A stretch of DNA of 64,000 bases from contig BSYO01000025.1 in assembly GCA_033239525.1 (NCBI GenBank), positions 2,142,001 through 2,206,000 on the forward strand, read 5' to 3'. Positions 47,226-57,808 of the stretch are shown here, one piece after another. The translations under genes and the position numbers were made by a program. The DNA is from Nepenthes gracilis (lineage: Eukaryota; Streptophyta; Magnoliopsida; Caryophyllales; Nepenthaceae). Position 1 is the stretch's first letter; every line of letters begins with the position of its first letter. Under the pieces are notes generated by a model. The model was given only the letters and a program-made list of their open reading frames with translations, was not told the DNA's origin and searched no databases.

Positions 47226-47701
47226 TAAATACTTAAACAATTAAAGCACCATATGTTTCTTCTATGTTAAGGGATTCTATAATTATAGAGAATATAAGCC
47301 TTGTGCTGTGATAGTTTAGTAACATTCCTCGTGTTACAATTGAAGAGAATGAAAACTGGATAATTATTTGCTCTTAATTATTCTAAGTAACTGAATAGCT
47401 TATTTTGTATTGCCCAATCTTCATAAATGCTCTTGATTAGTACGTAAATTATGCCACATATCTTTATATTCATGATCAAAACAGTTGCGTAGAAAATTGT
47501 GAATTTAGCCTTTTTGAATAGCTTACCACAAACATAAAACATTTTATTTTGATTTTGGTTGATGGTGTACATCAATTAGTCATACCTCTTTAATTTTAGT
47601 CAATAGTTTTAGTTGTTTTATCACTTTGGTTTTGATTCACGGGGCAGTATTTTGATAAGTTGGTTAGCTTGACCTTTTTCCTATTTAATATGCACCATTC
47701 T
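47226..47701. other. spacer, no gene seen
   Basis: Moderately AT-rich; no coding or repeat feature recognised apart from the TRIM target site at its right end. Confidence 0.45.
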
Positions 47702-47875
47702 TGTGATGTCACATATTAGATGGGGAAGGGAATGAAGCGTGCCTTATAATGGCGTAGATACCTCTCTCTTGTGGACGTATTTTGGGAGCGATGAAAGCCA
47801 TCTGCTAGAAACAAAACCGTGCGCCTGTGTTGTAAAGCAGACAATATTTACAAACAGGTACCCAAAAACGTTACA
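47702..47875 (+). repeat. 5' LTR of TRIM (174 bp)
   Basis: Same length as the 3' LTR, with moderate substitutions (for example CACATATTAGATGG against CTCACATCGGATG). Contains GCGTGCCTTATAATGG and ACAAAACCGTGCGCCTGTGT. Confidence 0.9.
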
Positions 47876-47876
47876 A

Positions 47877-47888
47877 ATGGTACCAGAG
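47877..47888 (+). other. primer-binding site of TRIM
   Basis: ATGGTACCAGAG, one change from the iMet-complementary TGGTATCAGAG, one base after the LTR end. Confidence 0.75.
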
Positions 47889-47943
47889 ATGGGACCCGAT
47901 TCTGTGTACCAGTACGGACACTGGGCTTCCAAAGGGGGTGGAC

Positions 47944-48117
47944 TGTGATGTCTCACATCGGATGAGGAGAAAAATGAAGCGTGCCTTATAAGGGCATAGA
48001 TATCTCTCTCTTATTGACACGTTTTGAGGGTGGTAGAGGCCATCTGATAGGAACAAAATCGTGCGCCTGTGTGACAAAGCGAACAATATTCACAAACAGA
48101 TTCTCGGAGACGTTACG
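47944..48117 (+). repeat. 3' LTR of TRIM (174 bp)
   Basis: Starts TGTGATGTCTCACATCGG directly after the purine tract; terminal CA has become CG at 48116-48117. Confidence 0.9.
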
Positions 48118-48775
48118 ATTCTAGCAAGGGAACCTCACACCTTGGCTACTTGACATCATAATAATTTGGTGGCTTTGTAGTTTATTAGATCAGAAGCGCA
48201 ACCATTCCACCACTCAATAATTCAAAAACTTGACAACCTAAAAGTTGAACAATTTAGCAATTTAGAAATGCAGTCTCTCATCTTTAGAGCACTCTATCAT
48301 TTGGCCACACAATAGCTTAACAATATTATAACTTGGTGGCCTAACAATTCAGCAACTCGGCCATCCAAACACTCCATCGATTCCAACCTAGAAGCTTGCG
48401 TATTGAAAATATCCTATCATTTACGTCCAAATCTTTTATATTTTTTGCTGAATTTATCACCAACCCACATCCATGAAAGCCGAATTCAAACTTTAGAAGT
48501 GTTAATCTGCCTTTGAATTGAAATTATCTGTATTCAAATTGTTTCTTCTAAGTGAATTTCAGGGTAAGATTAACTTGAAATCTTTACCTTTATCTTGAAT
48601 GTGTATCCATGTTGGATGATTCAGACAGATAATTTTAAAAATAATAGAACTCTTTGCTAGGAACTCTTTGCTAAGACTTGATCTAAGTAATTTCTTCTAT
48701 GGGACTTCATATCCAAGGTAATTGATCCCATAAACATTCATATAGAAACTCAAACCCTATAGGTTCTGATGCGTG
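48118..48775. other. decayed DNA, possible copia interior
   Basis: No legible coding block. Its right end TCTGATGCG (48768-48776) could be a mutated TCTGATACCA primer site of the copia LTR that follows. Confidence 0.3.
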
Positions 48776-49240
48776 CTTAACGGCGATAACGGGAAAATCG
48801 GTGTCGACGATGATGAAATTGAAGGGAGAGGGGAGTTCAGATAGAGAGAAGTTGAGGAAAAAGGGGAATAGAGGAAATCTGAGAGAGAGTAGGGGATCGA
48901 GAGAACAGAGAGAGGGGATGAGAGAGAGTGATCGAGAAGAAAGGGGAAAGGCGAAAGGGGAATGGTGACAGAGGAGGGAAATCAGAGAGTGATAGCAGAG
49001 AGGAGAGGAAATTGGAGAATCTTACTTCCCTTCATTACTATAGCAACCGAATACATTTATAGTAGGGAGCCAACTAATTTGGTTCCAAGCCAACCAAACA
49101 AGTAACTAACCAAGTACTAATTATATCTAAATAATAAACTAATAGTATAATATATTTGACTAATAAGCATATAATTGGTTTACTCTAAGAACTATTGTAA
49201 ATTTATTCTGTCATATGTTATTTCACACTATACTCTAACA
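48776..49240 (-). repeat. probable copia LTR fragment
   Basis: The plus strand ends CTCTAACA at 49240, so the minus strand begins TGTTAGAG as in many copia LTRs. Minus-strand TATA (ACTATAAATGTATTCGG) is at about 49060-49045, followed by a pyrimidine-rich leader (the GAGAGA-rich block 48810-49010 on the plus strand). Left end and duplication not resolved. Confidence 0.4.
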
Positions 49241-50837
49241 AGTTGCACAATATATAATCCTCTTATATTATTTAAGGCACACAAATATAAGTTTACTATC
49301 TTTGTATACTTTCATCAATGGTGACTTAGACATTAGAATGAATAATTTGAACAAAACATATAAACTATACATTTGCCTATTGATGTGTGGATATGAAAAC
49401 AATATTTTCAAATAAACAATCGCCTAGACCAAGACCATCAAATTAAATATTCGATGTCATGGAATCAGTCATTAAAGATAATCAATCATCTATAGTTGAA
49501 AGAGATTACACATTCTTAGGTGTTATTACCAATTTTTAAGATATGTTTTTACTTATAAGACTAATAATCAGTAAAAAAATAAATAAAATATAAATTTAAA
49601 TAAAATATGGATTTGTAAAAATCAAGTATCAATTATGCTATCTTTATAATTTAGATATTTTTACCAAAAGTGATTGAAGATTACATTTTCGTTTAATCTC
49701 TCTAATGATTTGAGTTTCATATTGACCTAAAATGATAATAATTAAAATTTTAAACTCATAACACGTATATCAAAACTCTAAATTAATAATCAAATATCTA
49801 CATCATGTAATTTCGTATAAATTAACTAAATTATTTTTCGGGCATGTTACAGTGGTAAGTATAGTTTATTAGAAAGTTATTGCATTAAGATACCTTTCCA
49901 ATAAACTAAAGTTTTATACAACTAAAAGAAAGCTTTTCTAAACAGATAAAATTTAGGATCAAGAGGTGCAGCGACGTTTACCACGTGCAATTTTTACATA
50001 TCTTTTTGGGTTTTAAAAATAGCCCTCTAAATAAATTTTTATAATTTTTTTATATTTAAATTTTATATTCAATTGATAATGTTTAAAAAAAATAAAAAAA
50101 AATAACCATCTTAATAATATTTATATAATAAAATACCCGCATTTGGATCTAAAATCAATGGTGAGTGATGGAGTTGGTCTTTTAACTTAAATAACAAATA
50201 ATCATCTATAGTCGACAAAGACTACACTTTCTTAGGAGTTATTGCCTATTTTCAAAATGTTCATTTCGATAGGGATTGAGTGTTATATTTTGGCTTAATT
50301 TATCTGATAATTTTAATCAAATAAATTCGTGTTTGATTTGAATTTGAGTTTTATTCCTCTCATTTATTGGTCATTGATTTTTCAAGATGAGAGCTCTATC
50401 CCAATAAGACATTTGGTAAAAACTAAAGTTTTATACACATAAAATAATAATGTATTAATTTATATTTTTTTGAATTTTATTTTCACTTTTAATGTTTTGA
50501 TGTATAAAATCATAAGCACGAAATGAGAGTGGCTATTTTTAGTTACATATAAAAAGTGGAGTTTGTCTTATTAGCAATCAAAAATAAGAAAATATATTTA
50601 AAATATTGAAGTATTAATTATTAGATACATATAATTATTTAAAATAATATTTAATTAAGTATTAAGATCTATATTTGTTATAATTCTTAATCAATGATTA
50701 ATATAACATAATAATATAACAATTTAATTACATTATATACTTTTTCTATCCTTGGGCCCTTTCAAATACCTTTTACACCTCATCATCCTCAAATTTAAAA
50801 AACTTAATTGTCGAAAAAAAAGATTGATTCAATATTT
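49241..50837. other. AT-rich spacer, no gene seen
   Basis: About 1.6 kb with no recognised coding, RNA or repeat feature. It separates the retroelement cluster from the RING gene. Confidence 0.5.
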
Positions 50838-50990
50838 TTTAATTATAGTTATTTGATATTAATTAAGTAAATATATTATTTAATACTAAAAATAAAAATA
50901 TCATTTAATTTTATTTTTATTAAAAAATATTATTTTTATTTAATATTAATTAAATAATTATAATTAAAAATAATTAAATTAATCTCCCAT
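50838..50990. repeat. AT-rich palindrome upstream of RING gene
   Basis: Left arm AATTATAGTTATTTGATATT pairs with the right arm TTAATATTAATTAAATAATTATAATT; centre is A/T. Looks like a MITE-type hairpin lying about 50-200 bp upstream of the presumed transcription start. Possibly related to the palindromes at 45038 and 51952. Confidence 0.5.
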
Positions 50991-51028
50991 TTTTAATTAG
51001 TTAAAACCTCAAATCCCCTCCTCCTCCA

Positions 51029-51035
51029 CTATATG
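51029..51035 (+). promoter_or_regulatory. candidate TATA box of RING gene
   Basis: CTATATG in the context CTCCACTATATGTGG, about 180 bp upstream of the ATG, leaving a leader of ~150 bp made largely of CT and TA repeats. Placement inferred from sequence only. Confidence 0.4.
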
Positions 51036-51070
51036 TGGTTTATCACACGGGACACGATGTAACGCGCCAT

Positions 51071-51159
51071 CTCTCTCTCTCTCTCTCTCCCCCCTTCCTG
51101 CAAATAAAACCGTTATCAGCAGACGCTCAATCCAAGCAAATCAAGCTCTTCATCCTTCA

Positions 51160-51210
<51 letters not shown>
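51071..51210 (+). repeat. CT and TA microsatellites in 5' leader
   Basis: (CT)n at 51071-51089 and again at 51163-51196, passing directly into (TA)n that ends at the start codon (51211). Pyrimidine-rich leaders of this kind are frequent in plant promoters; here the TA run abuts the ATG, so length changes would alter start context. Confidence 0.85.
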
Positions 51211-51212
<2 letters not shown>

Positions 51213-51729
51213 GGGTTTCCCGGTTGGATGCACAGAAATCAGTCTCCCAAAACTTGCAATAAGCACACTTTTAATTCTGGGTTGCATCAAGAAAATCTTG
51301 CTAACCCTTTTCCGGCGACTGTGTCTCTCCGGCGTCCTGGAACGGGACATTGCATGGTCGTACCGACCTGAATTCGCGCCGGAATCACAGTCCTTATCCG
51401 CCATGCTCTTCCGGGAGACAATACCCGTTGTCAAGTTCTCTGACATGGCCGCTTCAGCAGCCGGCGGCGGCGACCCGCTGGAAATATGCGTCGTCTGTTT
51501 GTGCGAGTTTAAGGGCGACGAGGAGATCCGACAGCTGATAAATTGCCAGCATGTATTCCATAGAAGCTGTTTGGACCGTTGGATGGACCATAATCAGTGG
51601 AGTTGCCCGCTCTGCCGGACGCCGTTCATACCGGACGATGTGCAGCAAGCTTTCAATGAGAGGCTTTGGGCTGCTTCTGGAATTCCTGATTTTCATGGGG
51701 ATTATTCTGCAATTTCAGATGTCTTGTAG
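51211..51729 (+). CDS. RING-H2 E3 ubiquitin ligase, BRH1-like
   Basis: Intact single-exon gene, 172 residues, ATG to TAG. The product should be a small membrane-anchored E3 ligase that passes ubiquitin from an E2 to unknown targets. Residues 12-35 are a hydrophobic N-terminal segment (LPKLAISTLLILGCIKKILL), probably a signal anchor. Residues 93-135 form a RING-H2 finger with ligands C93, C96, C112, H114, H117, C120, C132 and C135, plus the E2-contacting W124 in LDRWMDH and P134. The N-terminus MGFPVG.TE, and the C-terminal FNERLWAASGI.DFH, are characteristic of Arabidopsis BRH1 (brassinosteroid-responsive RING-H2) and its RHA-type relatives; length also fits. Chosen start is the first ATG after the CT/TA leader and gives the family N-terminus. 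Brassinosteroid control is known for BRH1 and is only inferred here. The only intact host gene in the window. Confidence 0.95.
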
Positions 51730-51951
51730 CAGTAAATCAATATCACTACTTCATTGAATATATCAATTATTAATTACTATGGTGTGATGGAAGACATGCC
51801 ACCTAGAAGAGGAAGAAATCTTCAAATTCTAAGATTGGTCATTCTTCTTTTTAAATGTGTAGCTTTTTTTCTTTTTTTGTGTAAAAATTAAAAATATAAA
51901 TTAAATTTATATAAGTGTTATAAATATCATAATATGGGGTCAAACATGTTT
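51730..51951 (+). other. 3' flank of RING gene
   Basis: AT-rich 3' UTR and flank. Possible poly(A) elements are weak (AATATATCAATT, T-rich run near 51860-51880). No second gene seen. Confidence 0.4.
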
Positions 51952-52084
51952 CATCTTTTTTAAATAAATTGTTATAATTTAATTTTTTTTAAAAAAATTA
52001 AAATTAATTATTAAATTATAATTATTTATTTAGAGATGAACAATTTAAATTTAAAAAAATTAATTTTTATTTTTTTAAGAGATG
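51952..52084. repeat. palindromic MITE-like repeat, copy 2 (partly deleted)
   Basis: Right arm TTTAAATTTAAAAAAATTAATTTTTA..TTTTTTAAGAGATG is complete; the left arm CATCTTTTTTAAATAAATTGTTATAATTTAATT lacks about 40 bp relative to copy 1 at 45038. Lies about 220 bp downstream of the RING gene stop. Confidence 0.6.
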
Positions 52085-52169
52085 AAATCCTTAGAGTTCC
52101 CATGATTTGATGGTTATATAAAATCAAAAAACTGAAACAAAATTGGTCATTAATAAATTAAAAAGGGTT

Positions 52170-52877
52170 TGATATGTTAGATTTAAAAGTTTGTTTGAAC
52201 CGTGATAAAATACGTGATAGACGATGTCAAGTACACGAACAGCACACACAAACAAGAAAAATGTAATTTTTACGTGGAAAACTCCTTATAAAACGAGTGA
52301 GAAAAACCACGGACACAAGTGGGTCAAATTTTACTAACAATGGTTGATGATTACACAAACCCCAAATCACAAAAACAACATCAACTAATTGTGAACAACC
52401 CTTATAAGAAGTATAAAGAATAAAGAAGAGAAGAGATGGAACCGGAGACGTCTTCACGGCAGAAGAAGAATCTCGTGACGTGGGATCACCAAGGCGAAAT
52501 TTGATTGAAAACCCAACGGAGGCTTAATTCTTCCTCTCTCTCTCTCTTTTCTCTTCTCTAGAATGGCGCTCAAATGGTTATCATAACCCTAAAAACGAAA
52601 GTCCGCGTTTTATATCACTGGCGCCCTCTCGAGGGACTGTCGAGCACGCGGGGAGCGCCCGCCCCGGCTCGAGCGCCCAGTGAGCGGGCCACATTCTGAA
52701 AAATCCGCTCGAGCTCCTCTCGAGCGCCTGGCGAGCAGCGGACATACTGGAAAAATCGCTCGAGCTTCTGGCGAACACAATTTGATCTTTCTCCATGCGG
52801 TGAGGATGTAGACCTCCACCCGCCTCATCAAGTGGGTATGGGCCCACACGGGAGTGACCAATAACCCAACACGATCA
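52170..52877 (-). repeat. solo copia-type LTR (708 bp)
   Basis: Plus-strand ends are TGATATG at 52170 and CACGATCA at 52877, flanked by GGGTT and AGGTT (one mismatch). On the minus strand it starts TGATCGTGTTGGGTTATTGG. U3 (52620-52770) is a GC-rich array of CTCGAG modules, the TATA is GATATAAAA (about 52616-52608), and U5 contains the inverted pair TACGTGGAAAAC / AAAAACCACGG at 52272-52312. No interior attached. Confidence 0.75.
52608..52616 (-). promoter_or_regulatory. TATA box of solo copia LTR
   Basis: GATATAAAA on the minus strand, directly downstream of the CTCGAG module block. Confidence 0.5.
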
Positions 52878-52882
52878 AGGTT

Positions 52883-53673
52883 TCAAAAAAAAGGCACAAA
52901 ATCATAAAAACCAAGTAAGCATAGCATAGACTACCATCTTCCAAATTCAAAACTAGAAGGGGAAAAATTAATAAAATCTCCATGGAGATTCGCAAATTTA
53001 GGATTCCAAAAAGTGGGTTATGCACTTTAAATGATTGAAAATAAAAAATTAGTTGGATTAGATGAAATATATATTGAAATATATGATTAATTAGTTAATT
53101 AACTTATTTATTATGGTTTTAAGAATAATAAATAATATATTTTATTTCCTTGAATTTATAGTTTAAGAAAACATAGAGTTAAACGAGTCCTAAAAATAAT
53201 ATGATTAATGCATACTAATAAATTGAAAAATTACACCTATTATATTTTGTAATTAAAATATACTTATAAAATTAAATGAAAACTTTTGGACCACTAATAT
53301 CTTTGTAAAAATGTGAGTTATTGTTGACCAAAATAAAGAAATATAATAACATTTGGAGTAATACAATAAATAATAATTTAAAATTACATATGGTTTTAGA
53401 CTATGCTACATAAAATAAAGTGATTAAAAAATAAATTTATATAGAGTTCGAGATATGGTTGTATAGATGTTGTAATACATATAATAAAGATTGTTATTTT
53501 AAATTTTATTGTGAAATTTGACTGAGAAAAAATACTAATTAAATAATTAAAAATATTTTCATATTTTTACTTAAACATATTTTATAAGAACACCTATAAA
53601 ATTAGGTCATTTTCTATAATTTAAAATTGATAGGGAGATAAATATTAATTTAGGCTTTTATTTATGTGGTAAT
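52883..53673. other. AT-rich spacer, no gene seen
   Basis: No coding, RNA or repeat feature recognised. Confidence 0.5.
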
Positions 53674-54690
53674 TGATGGGTCCAGCGTGTCTTGCGCCGG
53701 CCTAACTCACGGCCCAGCCGACAAGCACCCAAAACATGGCCCAAAAAACACAATGATGTCAGAAAAAGGGTTTGAACAGCTGCTGCCCTCCGACTCGAAG
53801 GCCCAAACTACTTGACAAATGAGGTTGCAGGTCTATCCAAAGCTATCCCATTAAGAGTAGGTGAGCGAGCAACACGGGGCATAGTACCATGATGACCCCA
53901 TCTGCAGAAATCGCTAGCGATCTAGACTCCATGATATGAAAGGTCACTTACCTAGTATAGTCACGCCGGTTTTCTTAATTGCGTAATAAATGTCAGCCAC
54001 AAATCTACCAACACAGTTCATTATTCCTAGGAGATAAGCTTAGCCCTGCACCATCTCCATTAAGGCCATGATTACTAGGATCACCTCACGTAAGCTCGAC
54101 AAGTCGGCATGAGTTACCTACCTCAAAGTTGCTGACGTCAACCGTGATGTTCTGGTTGGAGCACGTCAACTCCTATTCTATATGTATTCCTTCAATCCTG
54201 CAGAAGAAGAAAAAGAAAAAAAAAACTAATCTAAAAGAACTCCTAGCGCTCTCACTTCTCAAAAGTATCCAACCATACTTTAATTCATCTTATTGAAGAG
54301 AGTATCACAGTTAGCCACTCTGACCAAGTGCACTCCCACTCAAGTCGCTCTACCTACAAGTGCCCACTCCTTTGTTAGCAGTACCATAACCGTGCACACC
54401 CATCGGAGCCCTGTCCTCCGAACTACAATCAATCCCCATGCTTCGTGCATTTTTGCATGTTTACTTAATTCCTCTATTTTTCTCTCATCAGAGAAAGATT
54501 TCTAATTTGAACGTCGGAGGATAATATTGGGGAACGAGTTCCTACCATCTTCTGATATCTTATTTGCTAGTTGTATTGCACATGATCTAGATTGAAAACT
54601 ATGAGGATCGAACCAGCTCCAATTCGACCCGTTAAGAGAGATCGAGCAGCTCTTTTACCTGTTCAACAATTCGAATCCAGTGATGTATCA
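53674..54690 (+). repeat. solo LTR related to TGATGC family, plus orientation
   Basis: Starts TGATGGGTCCAGCG and ends GATGTATCA with a perfect GTAAT duplication (53669-53673, 54691-54695). Its reverse complement has the family landmarks in order: TGATACATCACTGGATTCG, GAATTGTTGAACAG, CGGGTCGAATTGG, ATACAACTAGCAAATAAG and TCCTCCGACG..CAAATTAG. TATA candidate CTATATGTA is at about 54178-54186. No minisatellite. It is the only copy in the opposite orientation. Confidence 0.87.
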
Positions 54691-54695
54691 GTAAT

Positions 54696-55189
54696 ATTTT
54701 GTGACTACGTCATAATTATTAGACACATTATTATTTATTTAATCTTATGTGAAATTAGATATTGACTAATATTGGTAAAAATTCTTAGCGAATAAGATTG
54801 ACCTATTTTTTATACCAAATAAAATTAATAAAAATTAAAATTACTAAAATGATTATTATTTTATTAAAAAAATAAATTTTTAGTAATATAAAAATTATAT
54901 GGTATTATTTTCAAATTATTTGTACAATACCAAAATTAATAATATCAACATTAATAAACTTTTACCAAAATAAAATAATGCATGATATAACGCTAGAAAG
55001 GCCGCTTGGATATTCGACACCACCCAAAACAAAGTCATTTTCTTTTTTCCTCTCCAATTTAATCCTTTCTAAATTATTGTTATGATTTAATTGGCTTAAC
55101 TCTCAAAAGGTCTTTATTATAGATTTAATCAAAATTAAGTCATTCAATTAGTCTAATTTAACTGATATAAATTTTTATAAGATTTAGTC
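54696..55189. other. AT-rich spacer, no gene seen
   Basis: No recognised feature. Confidence 0.5.
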
Positions 55190-55950
55190 AATATAATTGA
55201 ACGCATATATCGAATCTCAATAATAATTTGAATGAAATAATATTGAACTATTGAACTTTTTTATCTAAATTTTACACACCTTAATATCAAATAAGAGATC
55301 AAAGGATATGAGACTTATCTTTTAGTATATTTTTTGATGTTCAATTCAATAACTTTTATAAAAAAAAAAATTGGTGAGAAAAATGAGGATGTTAGAGAAT
55401 GCAAAATGGAGAATTAGGCTCTATAATTTATGGATAATCAAGTAAATAAAAGCTAACTTCTATATTTACTCTCTGAATTTCTTCCCCTTGTTTTTAAGAA
55501 AAACAGGTATATTTATAGTTATACTATTAGTTAATGACAATTTGCTGAAGATGACAAATTGACCATGATTTGAGTGTTATTTTAATTAAAAATTGAATAA
55601 TTCAACTGTTTATAATATTGTGGTCTTTTGGAAACAATTAACCCAATTGTTTTTCTTGACTATAATGTATATTAATTACTCGTTTGAATTAATTGTTCGG
55701 TCAAATTAATCATCAATTTATCTAACAGTTTGGTAAGATCAATCATCCGGTTTAAATAACTATCCATCCATTTAAACCTTTGGTCTTTAGTATACTCAAT
55801 AGTCTAGTTAGTCAACAGCAGAGTAATTCAATCATTTGAAAGTTCGGCCATTTGGTCAGATTTTTTTCTGATTTGGGCTTAACTTTTATTATATGGATTT
55901 GGGTTTAATAATTCAACTAATCTACATCTCTTTATAAATTTACTATTTGC
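55190..55950 (-). repeat. decayed LTR, TGATGC family (copy H), ends approximate
   Basis: Family blocks ACACACCTTAATATCAAATAAG and TTGATGTTCAATTCAATAAC at 55265-55350, then minus-strand TATA position GGTATATTTATAG at about 55506. Ends and duplication not resolved. Confidence 0.5.
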
Positions 55951-56385
55951 AACTCTTTATATCAATCAACCAAACCAGCCTCATTAGCAACTCCATTCAC
56001 GAGTCAAGCCCACACCACAATAATGATACATGATAGCAAATGGAGCATATATTAATTTTGCCAAGACAATTCGTAAGTATCCTAACACAAATTCTCAATC
56101 CATCCACAAAAAAAGATTATAAAAAGAGAAGAATTTCAAATCCCTATTCATAAATATGTAAGAAAGATAATGAACTAAAGCACAAATTAGCCTATGAAAT
56201 ATCGAATTACTCAAATAAAATAGACTAATGAAATGTGCTAATGTCAACTCTTTTGCATATTTACTTTAAAAACAAAATATTTTTGGAGATTGACCCTATT
56301 CATAAATATGTAAGGAGACAACATTCTATCAATATCAAATCCAATCAAGAAATTTACTTGAGCAAAGTTTCCTAATATGCCAATT
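55951..56385. other. AT-rich spacer, nothing seen
   Basis: The phrase CCCTATTCATAAATATGTAAG occurs at about 56140 and again near 56295, a minor duplication. No gene. Confidence 0.4.
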
Positions 56386-57125
56386 TCACCGGTTAGTATT
56401 AGTCATGGCAAGGCAGTAAATATAATCCTTCACATTAATGAAGAAATTCATGGGCATCAACTTCAAATTGGCCCCATCCATAAAATGGGCAGTCACATTA
56501 AGGGCACAGACACATTTTGTGCCCTTAGGGAAAATCTGAGGTCTCAGCTCTTGCTTGGGCTCTCTTGAAGTTGCCGTCACAACCTCCATTTCTATTCTAT
56601 TGTAAAGGTCTTGGAGCAAAATTTTAGGGGGTACCCCACAATCAATGAACATGTTGCCCTTTGAGGATTTGTGATTAGAGGCATTGAAAGGTAGCAAGTT
56701 TTTTCCAATGCGAAAACCTTCCGAAGTCACAAAATAGTAGGCCATGTTTTTCCTGGGAACTAAAGAGGTCGACGCAACCCCAAGGCCCGAGACTTCTGCT
56801 TGGCTCTGAAGTTGATCTTGCTTACGATACTAGAATTACTATGTAATTGCACCAGGCACTGAGAATATTTCTACTTTTAACAATTAATCCGATCTAAAAA
56901 ACTAGCGAAAGAGAACATGCTCCTTTGCCGGTTCTAGTTTCTGCTTGAATCACTGTTATTATATTCACATTGGAAGATTGTGCTAGACGGTGCAGTAGAT
57001 TTTCCTAAGATGAAGTTTAGGGGTAGGGTCTCTATAGCCAAAAATTCCACACTGTATGCATCATCTCTAGGTACGATGTACATAAAGTTGCCAATGTTGA
57101 CATCGGAGCATTTCTGATCCAACAA
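56386..57125 (-). pseudogene. unrecognised broken coding region
   Basis: Two minus-strand frames in the same order: 57125-56934 (63 codons, including NIGNFMYIVPRDDAYSVEFL) and 56745-56386 (119 codons, including GVPPKILLQDLYNRIEMEVV and CVCALNVTAHFMDGANLKL). Their composition is protein-like and richer in GC than the flanks; the gap between them has stops. I do not recognise a domain: no zinc knuckle, protease, RT or integrase motif. It could be a captured host gene fragment, an accessory ORF of a retroelement or an old viral insertion. Function not assigned. Confidence 0.35.
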
Positions 57126-57808
57126 CTGACATTAATCCAAGTTGCACGATATATTTTTATAGGTCAACAATAGTATCGGGTTAAAAGGGATGCTTCTTTG
57201 CTTGTACCATGATACGCAAGGCCGACGCTAAGTCCATGTCAAGTCATTGCACATGTCCAAGATGCCACAGTACTCCTTTGGTGGGACCCGATCAAATACT
57301 TCATTAGATTTTGATCATTGTCAGATACTATCATAAATTTAAAAAGATTAGTGATAGTGTAAGTTAAAATATAACAATCAATATGGGTGATGGATTGCCT
57401 AAATATACAATTAACTTTTCCTATTGGAGGTTAGAAAGGATTATACAATGGAGAAATAGGAGAATCCAGATGAATTAAATCATAACTAAACCTTAGTTTC
57501 TTTGCTTCTAGGCATGGGAAGTAATACAAGAGACACAAGATCACCATAAGAGAAACTAAATAGTTGAAAGACATTGAAAGTCCCACAGGAATCAAAATTC
57601 AGGGCCAAAATTTTATTTAAAATATCTTCAAACATACTTGAAGCATTATAATATAATGATACTTTTAGAAAATAAAATAATATATATTGTCAACTAATTG
57701 CATTTTTTAAAAATTAAAAATATTATTCAAATATAATAAATTCTTCTGATAAATTATATAATTTTTACTTAATATATTATTTTCTAAAATAGATTACACA
57801 ACACATCT
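57126..57808. other. decayed spacer, no gene seen
   Basis: AT-rich to the right; nothing recognised. Confidence 0.4.

Larger units (their letters stand above)
47702..48117 (+). mobile_element. complete TRIM retrotransposon (416 bp)
   Basis: Two 174-bp terminal direct repeats (47702-47875 and 47944-48117) start TGTGATGTC and end CGTTAC(A/G), flanked by a perfect ATTCT duplication (47697-47701, 48118-48122). The 68-bp interior begins AATGGTACCAGAGATG, a near-match to the iMet primer site TGGTATCAGAG, and ends in the purine tract CCAAAGGGGGTGGAC. No coding. It matches the common plant TRIM type whose LTR begins TGTGATGTCTCACATCGG and has the GCGTGCCTTATAAGGGC segment. Confidence 0.93.

Noticed and set aside
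47702..48117. Cassandra-type TRIM carrying 5S rRNA
   Set aside because: The LTR has no 5S rRNA promoter boxes (no GGATGCGATCATACC-like segment); it is the other common TRIM type.
51035..51262. Upstream ORF overlapping the RING gene start
   Set aside because: It begins with GTG rather than ATG, lies across the TATA/leader microsatellites and is an artefact of CT/TA repeats.
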